In this document: in pieces, positions 51,738 through 59,730 of the stretch
Layout of the letters: each line of letters begins with the position of its first letter
Numbering within the stretch: the stretch's first letter is position 1
Assembly (NCBI RefSeq): GCF_000482865.1
Contig: NZ_AXWW01000007.1
Span: 1-64,000 of the forward strand
DNA from: Actinokineospora inagensis DSM 44258
GTDB lineage: Bacteria; Actinomycetota; Actinomycetes; Mycobacteriales; Pseudonocardiaceae
DNA length: 64,000 bases
Direction of reading: 5' to 3'
Notes under the pieces: generated by a model
Told to the model about the DNA's origin: nothing
What the model saw: only the letters and a program-made list of their open reading frames with translations
Database searches by the model: none
Program-made: the position numbers and the translations under genes

Positions 51738-51863
51738 AGTTGGTGTCGGCGGCTTCCGAGGCGCGTGGGGCGGGTTGGCGGCCTTCGTCGATTTGTGTGG
51801 GGTTTTTGGGTGTGCGGGGCAGGTTGGCGGCCCTCGTCGATGAGGGTGGGGGTGGGGGGTGGG
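51738..51863 (+). repeat. ~49-bp repeat array beside hairpin C
   Basis: Two to three degenerate units (CCGAGGCGCG, TTCGTCGATTTG, CTCGTCGATGAGGG) running directly into the stop codon of the next minus-strand gene. Confidence 0.75.
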
Positions 51864-51864
51864 G

Positions 51865-52143
51865 TTAGTCGTCGCCGATGTTGAAGGCGGCTTCGGTGTC
51901 TTTTTGGGAGAATGAGCGGTAGGCGATGTGGGTGGCGGTGTCGAGGACGCCGGGGATTTTGCTGATGTGGCCGGGGATGAGGCGGGCCAGGTCCTCGTGG
52001 TCGGTGACGCGGAGGATGGCGACCAGGTCGATGTCGCCTGCGCAGGAGTAGACCTCGGCGACGCCGTCGATGTCGGCGATGGATTGGGCGGTTTCGGTGA
52101 TGGCGTCGGTGGCGGCGCTGATCAGCACGATGGCGGTGATCAC
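51865..52143 (-). CDS. Stand-alone Lrp/AsnC ligand-binding (RAM) domain protein
   Basis: A 92-residue protein consisting only of the RAM domain of Lrp/AsnC regulators (ITAIVLISAATDAITETAQS, GVAEVYSCAGDIDLVAIL and GVLDTATHIAYRSFSQKD). It has no HTH, so it cannot bind DNA by itself. Such proteins bind amino acids and form octamers. GTG 52143 has GGAGGG upstream. Confidence 0.9.
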   Translation of the reverse strand: MITAIVLISAATDAITETAQSIADIDGVAEVYSCAGDIDLVAILRVTDHEDLARLIPGHISKIPGVLDTATHIAYRSFSQKDTEAAFNIGDD

Positions 52144-52208
52144 TGGGTCCCTCCGGTGTGGAAGATGTAGGGGTCAGGGTAGGGCAGCGTGGTGGTTACG
52201 CTGGGGCG

Positions 52209-52616
52209 GTGCAGACGCCGGATGAGTGGTTGGCTGAGTTCGAGGCGAAGGTCGCCGACCTGCAGCAGCGGGCGACGGAGTTCAAGCAGGCGGTGGAGGA
52301 CTCGGCGACCACGGTGTGCTCGGCGGATGGGACTGTCGCGGTGTCGGTGGCCTCGAATGGGGCGTTGACCGGGCTGGTCATCCAGGACTCGGCGATGGGG
52401 AAAGCCGGGGCGGAGTTGGCTGACGAGATTTTGGCGTTGGTGCGGCACGCGCGTCAGACCGCCGCGAATGAGGTGGCGCGGGCGTTTGTGCCGTTGGGGG
52501 GCGACGCAGGCGTTGTGCAGCGCATCGAGGTGGCGTCGGATGAAGATGCCCCCAGGATTCCCAACGACGATGAGGACTTCTCGGCGCACCGGGTCTACCG
52601 GGACGAGTCCTGGTAG
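52209..52616 (+). CDS. YbaB/EbfC-like DNA-binding protein
   Basis: A 135-residue protein with the EbfC/YbaB pattern: an N-terminal amphipathic helix (WLAEFEAKVADLQQRATEFK), a short beta-sheet (AVSVASNGALTGLVI) and a second helix (GAELADEILALVRHARQTAA). The GTG at 52209 lies 6 nt after TACGCT. It may bind DNA non-specifically or act with secretion-related genes, as actinobacterial members often do. Overlaps the convergent nuclease gene by 22 bp. Confidence 0.78.
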   Translation: MQTPDEWLAEFEAKVADLQQRATEFKQAVEDSATTVCSADGTVAVSVASNGALTGLVIQDSAMGKAGAELADEILALVRHARQTAANEVARAFVPLGGDAGVVQRIEVASDEDAPRIPNDDEDFSAHRVYRDESW

Positions 52617-54316
52617 TCGGTGAGGGCCTTGTCCGCCCGGTCCAGCCACGGCCACCACTTCGCGGCCGACTGCGCCGGTTCGGCCCACGGGTGTGAACAC
52701 TGCACCATCCGGGTTCCCGGCTTGTCCAACCAGCGCAGCACCACGCCGACCTCCTCGGCGGCCGCCCCGCGTAACGGACCCTCGTCCGGCAACACCGTCT
52801 CCGCCGACGCCACCAGCGCCGCCACCACCGGCATCGGCGGCACCCCGCGACCGGCCACCCCTGCCGACGCCAACCGGCCGTACCGCACCACCGCGAACTC
52901 CCAGCCGCCCGACCCGTCCGGCCGGGCGGCCACCAGCTCGGCGATCTCGGCGAGGGTGCTCAGCCGTTGGCAGCGGCCGAGGGCTCGGAGCAGTACTCGC
53001 ATGCGGTCGCGGAACGCGCCTGCCTGCTCGTAACGCTGTTCGGCGGCCAACTCCGCCAGGCGCTGGTGCAACCGGTCGACCGGGGACAGGTCCCGTCCGG
53101 CCACCAGCGATTCCACGGACACCACGGCGGGCGCGTACTCGGCTGGGCTCTGCCGACCGACGCACGGCGCCCCGCACCGGCCCAACTCGGCCAGGGCGCA
53201 GGGCGTCGAGCCGCCGGTCGGGGAGATCCGGATCGTGCAGGGGCGGATGCCGGTGGCCTCCTGCAGGGCCGCCATCGCCTCCTCCGCCTGTCCACGCACC
53301 CGGAACGGCCCCAGGGCGCCCGCGCGTGGCTTGCGCACCAGGGACAGCCGGGGGAACGGTTCGTCGGTCAGGGCAAGCCACCAGGCGTTGCGGGGGTTCT
53401 TCGACCGGCGGTTGTACGCGGGTTTGTGCGCCGAGAGCAGCCGCAGCTCGCGGACCTGGGCTTCCAGGGCGTGCGCGCAACTGATCGTGTCGACCCGGAC
53501 GGCGAGGGCGACCATCTCGCGCAGCCTGCGCCGGGTCTCGCTCGCGGTGAAGTACTGCCGGACCCGGCGCCGCAGGTCGCTGGCGGTGCCGACGTAGAGC
53601 ACCTCCTCGGACGGGCCGCGGAACAGGTACACGCCCGGCTCGTGGGGGACGTGCTCGGCGAGGGTCCGCTTCCGGCGCTGCGCGGCCGTCACCTCGGGGA
53701 TGTAGTCGAGCAGCTCCTCCAGCGACTGCACCCCCAGCGACCCGACCCGCTCCAGCAGGCCGTGCAGCACGTCGACGGTGGCGCGGGCGTCCGCCAGGGC
53801 CCGGTGGACCGGTTTGGTGGTCGCGTGGAACAGCTCGGCCAAGGCGGACAGCCTGCAGCTCGGCGCCTCCTCCCGGGTGAGCACCCGCCTGCCCAGCCGC
53901 ACCGTGCACACGACGGCCGGTTTCGGCCACGGGTAACCCATCCGGGTGCAGGCGGCCTTCACGAAACCCACGTCGAACCCGGCGTTGTGCGCGACCAGGA
54001 CGGACCCGGCGGCGAACTCCAGGAACGCGGGCAGCACCTGCTCCAGCCGCGGCGCGGTGTACACCATCGCGTTGGTGATGCCGGTGAGCTGCACGATCTC
54101 CGGCGGGATGCCCCGACCGGGGTCGACCAGGGTGGCGAACTCGCCGATCACCTCGCCGCCGCGCACCTTGACCGCGCCGAACTCGGTGATCGCGTCGGCG
54201 TCGGCGCTGCCGCCGGTGGTCTCCAGGTCGAACACCACGAAGGTGGTCTCGCGCAGCGGGGTGCCCAACTCGTCGAACGCGAGTTGGGCTCTGGGTTGGT
54301 TCACCGGCGGGCTCAT
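52595..54316 (-). CDS. DEDDh exonuclease fused to UvrC-like GIY-YIG domain
   Basis: A 573-residue two-domain nuclease. Residues about 20-190 form a DnaQ-like DEDDh exonuclease (FVVFDLETTGGSADADAITE, LVAHNAGFDVGFV and HRALADARATVDVL). About 215-300 is a GIY-YIG domain as in UvrC (HEPGVYLFRGPSEEVLYVGT), followed by a UvrC-like helical and UvrB-contact-like region. The same fusion (the mycobacterial Cho-like protein) lies beside trpD in mycobacteria. Probably involved in DNA repair. ATG 54316 chosen; the frame is open upstream but without the domain. Confidence 0.92.
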   Translation of the reverse strand: MSPPVNQPRAQLAFDELGTPLRETTFVVFDLETTGGSADADAITEFGAVKVRGGEVIGEFATLVDPGRGIPPEIVQLTGITNAMVYTAPRLEQVLPAFLEFAAGSVLVAHNAGFDVGFVKAACTRMGYPWPKPAVVCTVRLGRRVLTREEAPSCRLSALAELFHATTKPVHRALADARATVDVLHGLLERVGSLGVQSLEELLDYIPEVTAAQRRKRTLAEHVPHEPGVYLFRGPSEEVLYVGTASDLRRRVRQYFTASETRRRLREMVALAVRVDTISCAHALEAQVRELRLLSAHKPAYNRRSKNPRNAWWLALTDEPFPRLSLVRKPRAGALGPFRVRGQAEEAMAALQEATGIRPCTIRISPTGGSTPCALAELGRCGAPCVGRQSPAEYAPAVVSVESLVAGRDLSPVDRLHQRLAELAAEQRYEQAGAFRDRMRVLLRALGRCQRLSTLAEIAELVAARPDGSGGWEFAVVRYGRLASAGVAGRGVPPMPVVAALVASAETVLPDEGPLRGAAAEEVGVVLRWLDKPGTRMVQCSHPWAEPAQSAAKWWPWLDRADKALTDYQDSSR

Positions 54317-54414
54317 CACGGCCGAAGCTAGATCAGCCCACCGACAGTCCCGGTCCCGTCCCACCGCGTGACTTCCCCTGCTGCGCGTCGCGGGCACCCG
54401 ACTAGCCTTAGGGG

Positions 54415-55767
54415 ATGGCGCTGTCGTCCCTGCCCGATCCACCCGACGGGCCCGAGTCGTCTACTTCGGACGGTTCGGTCCCGGTCGTCGAGTGGTCCGG
54501 CCTGCCCGAGCCGGTCCGCGGCAGGCTCGCGGAGCTGGGCGCGGTGGCGGTGGGGGCGCTGCCCAAGGTCGACGTACCGCAGCAGTTGCGCGCGGTCGCC
54601 CGGTTCGCCCCGGCCAAACGGGCCAGGTTGGGTGGGGCGGCGATCCTCGCTGGTCTGCGCGATGTGCCGGGTTTCCGGACCGCCGTCGTCGAGTGGTGCC
54701 GCGAGCACAAGCCCGCCGCGTTGGACCTGGGCGGTGACGACCCGGTGGCGGTGGCGGCCGCGGCGGTGCTGCTCGGCGAGGAAAGCGCGGTGCACTACCT
54801 GGAGCTGGTGTCGCGGCGCGCGTCCGACTCGTCATTGCGGGCCGAGCGGGACACGGCGGTGACCCGGCTGCGCAAGGTGGAGGTCGAGCTGGCCAAGGCG
54901 CAGGCCGAGCTGGCCGAGTCGGCCGGGCTGGCCGACCGGGTCCGCGCGGAGAGCGAGGCCGAGCTGGAGCGGCTGCGCAAGCGATTGCGCGAACAGGGGG
55001 CGCGGCTGCGCGAGGCCAAGGACGCCGCCGCCGCGGCCGAGGCGGCGGCGAACCTGGTGCAGACCAAGGTCAAGGCCGACCTGGCGGCGCTGACCGACCA
55101 GCGCGACCGGGAACGCGACCGGGCCGAGAACGAGCGGGCCCGCGCGGCCAGGGCCGAGGCCGACGCGGACATCGCCCGGCAGTCCGCCAGGGAGGCCAGG
55201 CAGGCCGACGAGGTCCGGCTGGCCCTGCTGGTCGACACCCTGGACGGCGCGGTCACCGGGCTGCGCCGGGAACTGGCCCTCGGTGGCGGCGGCCCGCGCC
55301 CGGCCGACCTGGTGCGCGGCGCGACGGCCGCCCAGGGCGTGGTCGGCCGGGTCGAGGACCCGGCCGCGCTGGAGCGGCTGCTGGCGCTGCCCGCCGTGCA
55401 CGTGGTGGTCGACGGCTACAACGTCACCAAGACCGGTTATCCCGAGCTGTCCCTCGCCGACCAGCGGGAACGGCTGATCCGCCAGTTGGCGTCGCTGGCC
55501 GCCCGCACCTCCGCCGAGGTCACCCTGGTCTTCGACGGGGCCGGGGTGGTCGCGGTGCCGGTGGCGGCGCCGCGCGGGGTCCGGGTGCTGTTCAGCGACC
55601 CGGGGGTGCTCGCCGACGACGTGATCAAGGCGCTGGTCACCGCCGAACCGGAGGGCAGGCCGGTGGTCGTGGTCACCTCCGACCGGGCGGTCGCCGACGC
55701 CGTGCGCCGCCGGGGCGCGCATCCCGTGCCGTCCGCGGTCCTGTTGGCCAGACTGGGGCGGGTGTAG
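54415..55767 (+). CDS. NYN (YacP-like) RNase-domain protein with coiled coil
   Basis: A 450-residue protein. The N-terminal helical domain (about 25-140) is followed by a long charged coiled coil (about 140-280, heptads rich in Ala, Glu and Arg). A C-terminal NYN/YacP domain (about 320-450) has HVVVDGYNVTKTGYPEL, VTLVFDGAGVV, FSDPGVLADDVIKALV and VVVTSDRAVADAVRRRGA, giving the acidic metal site. Probably a ribonuclease. TAGCCT lies 6 nt before the ATG (leaderless). Confidence 0.88.
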   Translation: MALSSLPDPPDGPESSTSDGSVPVVEWSGLPEPVRGRLAELGAVAVGALPKVDVPQQLRAVARFAPAKRARLGGAAILAGLRDVPGFRTAVVEWCREHKPAALDLGGDDPVAVAAAAVLLGEESAVHYLELVSRRASDSSLRAERDTAVTRLRKVEVELAKAQAELAESAGLADRVRAESEAELERLRKRLREQGARLREAKDAAAAAEAAANLVQTKVKADLAALTDQRDRERDRAENERARAARAEADADIARQSAREARQADEVRLALLVDTLDGAVTGLRRELALGGGGPRPADLVRGATAAQGVVGRVEDPAALERLLALPAVHVVVDGYNVTKTGYPELSLADQRERLIRQLASLAARTSAEVTLVFDGAGVVAVPVAAPRGVRVLFSDPGVLADDVIKALVTAEPEGRPVVVVTSDRAVADAVRRRGAHPVPSAVLLARLGRV

Positions 55768-55815
55768 CGGTCGGCTGTCCGGGTCGGCCGCGGGGGTTGG
55801 CAGAGCGGAGGTCGC

Positions 55816-57597
55816 ATGCGGTCCCGGCTGGTGCTCGTAGCCGCGCTGGCGCTGGTCAGCGGCCTGCTTGGCAGGCAGGCCGCCGCACAGACCGATCCGA
55901 CACAGGCGAGTACGACGCAGGCCGCTCCGCCGCAGATCGAGTCCGGGGTGGCTCCCGGTACACCGCCGCAGGACACCCGACCGGGTGCCGCGTTCGCCGA
56001 TCCCCAGGTCGCCGAGTTGCAGCACACCGCGGCCGACGTCCAGCGCGAGCTGGCGGGCCTGTCCGACCTGGCCAGGACCGCCGAGAAGCAACTGGCCGAC
56101 GCGACCCAGCAGGTCAGCACGGCCACCGCGCGGCGCGAGGCGGCCGACCGGGCGGTCGCCGCCCAGCAGTCCGAGGTCGACGCCTACACCGCGGCGCTCT
56201 ACTCGTCGGTGGGCAAGCCGGGGGAGATGCACGTCCTGCTGACCGCGGGCACCCCCGAGGACTTCCTCGACGGCAGCTCCATGATCGGGCGGCTGCGGAC
56301 CGACCTGGACACCCGGTTGGGCGCGGCGACCGACCGGCGGCGCGCCGCCGCCGAGGCCGAACAGGACGCGCTGGGCGCCCAGCGGGTGGCGTCCGACCGC
56401 AGCGCCGAGGTGGACCGGCGCGACGCGGACGCGACCAACCGGGCCGCCGCCGTGTCGTCGGAACTACGCGGGCAGATAGCGAACACGGACGCTGCCGTGG
56501 TTGCGCTGCAGAAGGCCCAACAGGAACGCAACACGGCGACCGCCGCGAACTGGAAGACCTACACGGACAAGCTCGCGTCCGCCGAGATCGCGATCCCCAC
56601 CGCGACGCAGTTGCGTGACCCGAACAACCTCCCGACTGGACTCCTGCCGCTCCTCGGCTCTGACGGTTCACGACAGCCCGGTGCGGCGCAGGTGGTCGTC
56701 AACGGCGACAGGGTGCTCGTGCTCCCCAAAGAGACTTTGGCCGCGGTCACGTTGGCGGTGGGGGCTCTCGGCAAGCCCTATGTGCCCGCAGTGGACGGTG
56801 AGGGTCCGGTCGCGTACTCGTGCGATGGGCTTGTCCGCGCCGCTTATGCCTCCGGTGGCATAACCCTGCCCGCTGGTGTGGGGCAGCAGTTCGGGGTTCT
56901 TACCCCCGTCGCCGAGCCCCGCCCGGGAGATGTCGTGTTCCTCGGCCCCGCTCGGCTCGGGGCGCAGGGTGTGGGAATCGTGCTGGACGAGAAGACCATG
57001 CTGACTGCTGACGCCAGGCTCGCGGGTGTGGCTGTGGAGGACCTACCGGCGACGGACACGGTCCTCGGCTTCGGCAGGGCCGCCCTCGCGCTCCGGGACC
57101 CGCAGCCCGCGCCCCAGGCGACGGATAAGGGCGTGCCGTGGCGGTGCAACGGGGTTCAGCTCCCCGCACGTTCGGCCGGGGAGGCTGCGGGCGCGTGGGG
57201 CGGGTTCCCCAACGGTCTTATCCCGCTCACGGCTCTATGTCCCATCGGGGTCGGCAGCCACGTCCTCCGGTGCGACGCGGCCCAGAACTACCAAGCCCTG
57301 TCCGCTGCCTTTGCGGGCGTGTTCGGACGGCCACTGTGCATCACGGACTCGTACCGCACCTTCGCCGCCCAGGTGCAGTTGTACTCGGTCAAACCGGCCC
57401 TGGCGGCCGTCCCGGGCACCAGCAACCACGGCTGGGGACTCGCCGTCGACCTCTGCGGCGGCGTCCAGACGGCGGGCTCGCCGGAATACCTCTGGATGAT
57501 CGCGAACGCCGGTGTGTTCGGCTGGTCGAATCCGCTCTGGGCCCGCCCCGGCGCCGGTCGCGAAGAACCGTGGCACTGGGAGTTCGTGGCGGCCTGA
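55816..57597 (+). CDS. Secreted cell-wall protein: coiled coil, degenerate NlpC/P60, M15 carboxypeptidase
   Basis: A 593-residue exported protein. Signal peptide about 1-24 (ending AAAQ). RipA-like coiled coil about 55-250. An NlpC/P60-like domain (about 315-420) keeps the Cys (YSCDGLVRAAYASGG), but where the sister protein at 58572 has IHHVAMYIGGG this one has AQGVGIVLDEK, so the catalytic His is missing. The C-terminal M15/VanY domain (about 440-593) is complete: SYRTFAAQ, SNHGWGLAVDLCGG and EPWHWEF supply the zinc ligands. Likely a D,D-carboxypeptidase targeted by a non-catalytic NlpC module. Confidence 0.88.
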   Translation: MRSRLVLVAALALVSGLLGRQAAAQTDPTQASTTQAAPPQIESGVAPGTPPQDTRPGAAFADPQVAELQHTAADVQRELAGLSDLARTAEKQLADATQQVSTATARREAADRAVAAQQSEVDAYTAALYSSVGKPGEMHVLLTAGTPEDFLDGSSMIGRLRTDLDTRLGAATDRRRAAAEAEQDALGAQRVASDRSAEVDRRDADATNRAAAVSSELRGQIANTDAAVVALQKAQQERNTATAANWKTYTDKLASAEIAIPTATQLRDPNNLPTGLLPLLGSDGSRQPGAAQVVVNGDRVLVLPKETLAAVTLAVGALGKPYVPAVDGEGPVAYSCDGLVRAAYASGGITLPAGVGQQFGVLTPVAEPRPGDVVFLGPARLGAQGVGIVLDEKTMLTADARLAGVAVEDLPATDTVLGFGRAALALRDPQPAPQATDKGVPWRCNGVQLPARSAGEAAGAWGGFPNGLIPLTALCPIGVGSHVLRCDAAQNYQALSAAFAGVFGRPLCITDSYRTFAAQVQLYSVKPALAAVPGTSNHGWGLAVDLCGGVQTAGSPEYLWMIANAGVFGWSNPLWARPGAGREEPWHWEFVAA

Positions 57598-57817
57598 CCG
57601 CCCGCCCGTGATCAACCCGTGATCATCCGGCCGCGGTTGCCGCCGATGGCTTGATCACCACGTTCGGGGTAACCTTTCGAACAGGTGAGCGAAATTGTCG
57701 GTGCCCTCTCCTAATCTCAGGCCACAACCGCAAGCCGGGTCGATCCACCGGGTCGGCCGACACAGAGGACCTGGGGGCGCCGCCCCCGGGGCAGTGCCAG
57801 CTTGGAAGGGGACGGCC
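57598..57817 (+). promoter_or_regulatory. Upstream region of the small Cys protein gene
   Basis: A 220-bp gap with a GGTAACCTTTCGAACAGG word (57668-57685), a TAATCT -10-like hexamer (57712-57717) and a GGGGGCG/GCCCCC hairpin (57773-57788) just before the ribosome site. Confidence 0.35.
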
Positions 57818-58003
57818 ATGATCATCGACTGCGATAGCTGCGAGGTCCGCGGCAAGGCCTGCCACGACTGCGTGGTCACCGTGCTCCTCGGCGCCCCGCC
57901 CACCGTGGAGCTCGACCCCTCCGAGCAGCTCGCCATCGACGCCCTCGCCAGCGCCGGGATGATCCCCCACCTGCGGTTGGTGCCGATCGAGAAGTCCGCC
58001 TGA
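57818..58003 (+). CDS. Small cysteine-rich protein
   Basis: A 61-residue protein with a CxxC-x6-CxxC arrangement near the N-terminus (DCDSCEVRGKACHDCVVTVL), suggesting a metal site. The rest is a short helical tail. GGAAGGGG precedes the ATG. A conserved-looking orphan between two cell-wall genes; function unknown. Confidence 0.75.
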   Translation: MIIDCDSCEVRGKACHDCVVTVLLGAPPTVELDPSEQLAIDALASAGMIPHLRLVPIEKSA

Positions 58004-58329
58004 GCCGCGCCGCGGTCCGGGGTGGACCGTGCCGGTCCGGCCTGGGTTCCGGTCCGGCACCGGTCTGGACTCTGGTCTGAACCATGGTCGGCGAACCGGG
58101 CAAAACGGACCGCGATCCGATCGACACGCCCGGGGTAAGTCAACCGGGCGGTGAGTGGTCGCTTCGGTCGATGAGCGGTTCACCCGGCGGGGGACATGCA
58201 GGTGATCAGGGCTGTTGTCGTCATCACAGACGGCAGTCATCGCTGCTCCGTTGGAGTTTTCCAGCGACCGGCAAGTCTTTTTCCGCCCGGTCGGTGGACG
58301 GGTGGGCTCACTTTTCGTAACCTGTCCGA
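58004..58329 (+). other. Intergenic region upstream of the structured leader
   Basis: No gene is supported. A TTTTCGTAACCTGTCC word at 58312-58327 resembles sequences upstream of other cell-wall hydrolase genes and may be part of the promoter; a similar GGTAACC lies at 57668. Confidence 0.35.
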
Positions 58330-58571
58330 GATCTCGCGGCCCGCAGCCACCCACCCCGAGGTGGCTACGCGAGATCGCCGCCGAAATCGGCCCCCTCCCC
58401 GGGCTGAACCGGATTCCCCCACGGTGGGGTTGTCCTCGATCGGGCGTGCCCGTGCTGCTGGCGCGCGCCCGTGCCAGGTCGGCAGGTACCGCGGCACGTG
58501 CGCCGCGACCTGCCCGGCCGCCTCCGAGGCCGCCCCGTCGGCGGTGCGACCGACGAAGGAGTACGCGCGAC
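58330..58571 (+). promoter_or_regulatory. Highly structured 5' leader of the NlpC/P60 gene
   Basis: Two strong nested hairpins. The first is GATCTCGCG (58330-58338) pairing with CGCGAGATC (58368-58376) around AGCCACC/GGTGGCT. The second is GGCAGGT and CGCGGC (from 58481) pairing with GCCGCG and ACCTGCC (to 58514). The leader ends with AAGGAG before GTG 58572. It could be a riboswitch or an attenuator-like element. NlpC/P60 genes in actinobacteria often have c-di-AMP riboswitches, but I could not match that core. Confidence 0.5.
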
Positions 58572-59627
58572 GTGTCGTCGCATCGACTCAAACGTGCCAA
58601 ACGCGGTGCCCTGACGGTCACGGCCGTCATCGCCGTGGTCGCCTTCTCGCCGTCCCCCGCCTTCGCCCAGCCCCCGGCCCCGCCGACCACCGCCTCCGAA
58701 GCGATGCAGCGGTACCAGGACCTGAGCCAGCAGGCCGAGAAGGCCAACGAGGATCTGCTCAAGGCCCAGACCGATCTCGACGCCAAGAACGCCGAGTACC
58801 AGAAGGCCACCAACGACGTCGCGCTCGCGGCGAACAACGAGAAGCAGGCGCAGGCGCTCGAGGAGCAGTTCCGGGACAAGGTGGACCTGCTCACCAACGC
58901 CTCCTTCCAGGGCGCCCGGTTCAACAAGCTCTCCGCCCTGCTGACCGGTTCGTCCGCACAGGACTTCCTGGAGCGCGCCTCCGCGCTCAACGTCCTCGCC
59001 GCGAACAACCAGCAGGCGCTGGACAAGTACTCCAGCGCGGTGAACACCGCCGCCGACGCGCGCAAGCTCGCCGAGGACGGCCAGCGCCGCGCCGCCGAGG
59101 CCAAGGCCGCCGCGGAGAAGCTGACCGCGGACGTCACCAAGACGTACAACGACCTGCAGGCGCAGATCAAGGACGTCACCGAGGCGAAGAACCGGCTCAG
59201 CGCCAAGGAGAAGACGGCCCTGCAGGGCACCCCGGACGACGGCGTCTACCTCGCCCCGCCCGGCGCCGCCGGTACCGCCATGGACACCGCCCTCGCCCAG
59301 CGCGGGAAGATGTACGTCTGGGGCGCCGACGGCCCGAGCACCTTCGACTGCTCCGGCCTGACCATGTACGCCTACGCGGCGGCCGGGGTCAGCCTCCCGC
59401 ACTCCAGCCGCGCCCAGTACGGCTACGGCAAGTCGGTGTCCCGCGACTCCCTGCAGCCGGGCGACCTGATCTTCTACGGCAGCAGCGTGGCCTCGATCCA
59501 CCACGTCGCGATGTACATCGGCGGCGGGCGCATCGTGCACGCGTCCACCTCGGGGGTGCCGGTGAAGACCGACACCATCGACGGCGGCGGCAAGGACTAC
59601 ATCGGCGCTCGCCGGATCGTCGGCTGA
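58572..59627 (+). CDS. NlpC/P60 peptidoglycan endopeptidase
   Basis: A 351-residue secreted hydrolase. Signal peptide about 1-33 (SPSPAFAQ). Coiled coil about 45-220, as in RipA-type enzymes. NlpC/P60 domain about 235-351 with Cys in STFDCSGLTMYAYAAAG, His in SIHHVAMYIGGG and a third polar residue in IVHAST. It cleaves peptide stems of peptidoglycan. GTG 58572 has AAGGAG 11 nt upstream. It corresponds in position to the mycobacterial NlpC/P60 gene near pimB. Confidence 0.94.
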   Translation: MSSHRLKRAKRGALTVTAVIAVVAFSPSPAFAQPPAPPTTASEAMQRYQDLSQQAEKANEDLLKAQTDLDAKNAEYQKATNDVALAANNEKQAQALEEQFRDKVDLLTNASFQGARFNKLSALLTGSSAQDFLERASALNVLAANNQQALDKYSSAVNTAADARKLAEDGQRRAAEAKAAAEKLTADVTKTYNDLQAQIKDVTEAKNRLSAKEKTALQGTPDDGVYLAPPGAAGTAMDTALAQRGKMYVWGADGPSTFDCSGLTMYAYAAAGVSLPHSSRAQYGYGKSVSRDSLQPGDLIFYGSSVASIHHVAMYIGGGRIVHASTSGVPVKTDTIDGGGKDYIGARRIVG

Positions 59628-59730
59628 TCCCGGCGCGCTGACCGGCGGATACGCCGGGACCCGGGGCGGTGCGCGCCCCGGGTCCCACCGCCGGTCGCCG
59701 CGCGGCCCGCCCGGCCCTAGGATTTCTCCG

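Noticed and set aside
51611-51868. Short protein-like frame through hairpin C and its array, with similar frames at 19073 and 44074
   Set aside because: The reading frame follows the repeat itself; unit length is not a multiple of three and no ribosome site or stable frame exists. Best treated as repeat DNA.
58330-58571. c-di-AMP (ydaO-type) riboswitch upstream of the NlpC/P60 gene
   Set aside because: Location fits, but I could not find the conserved core words of that class; reported only as a structured leader.
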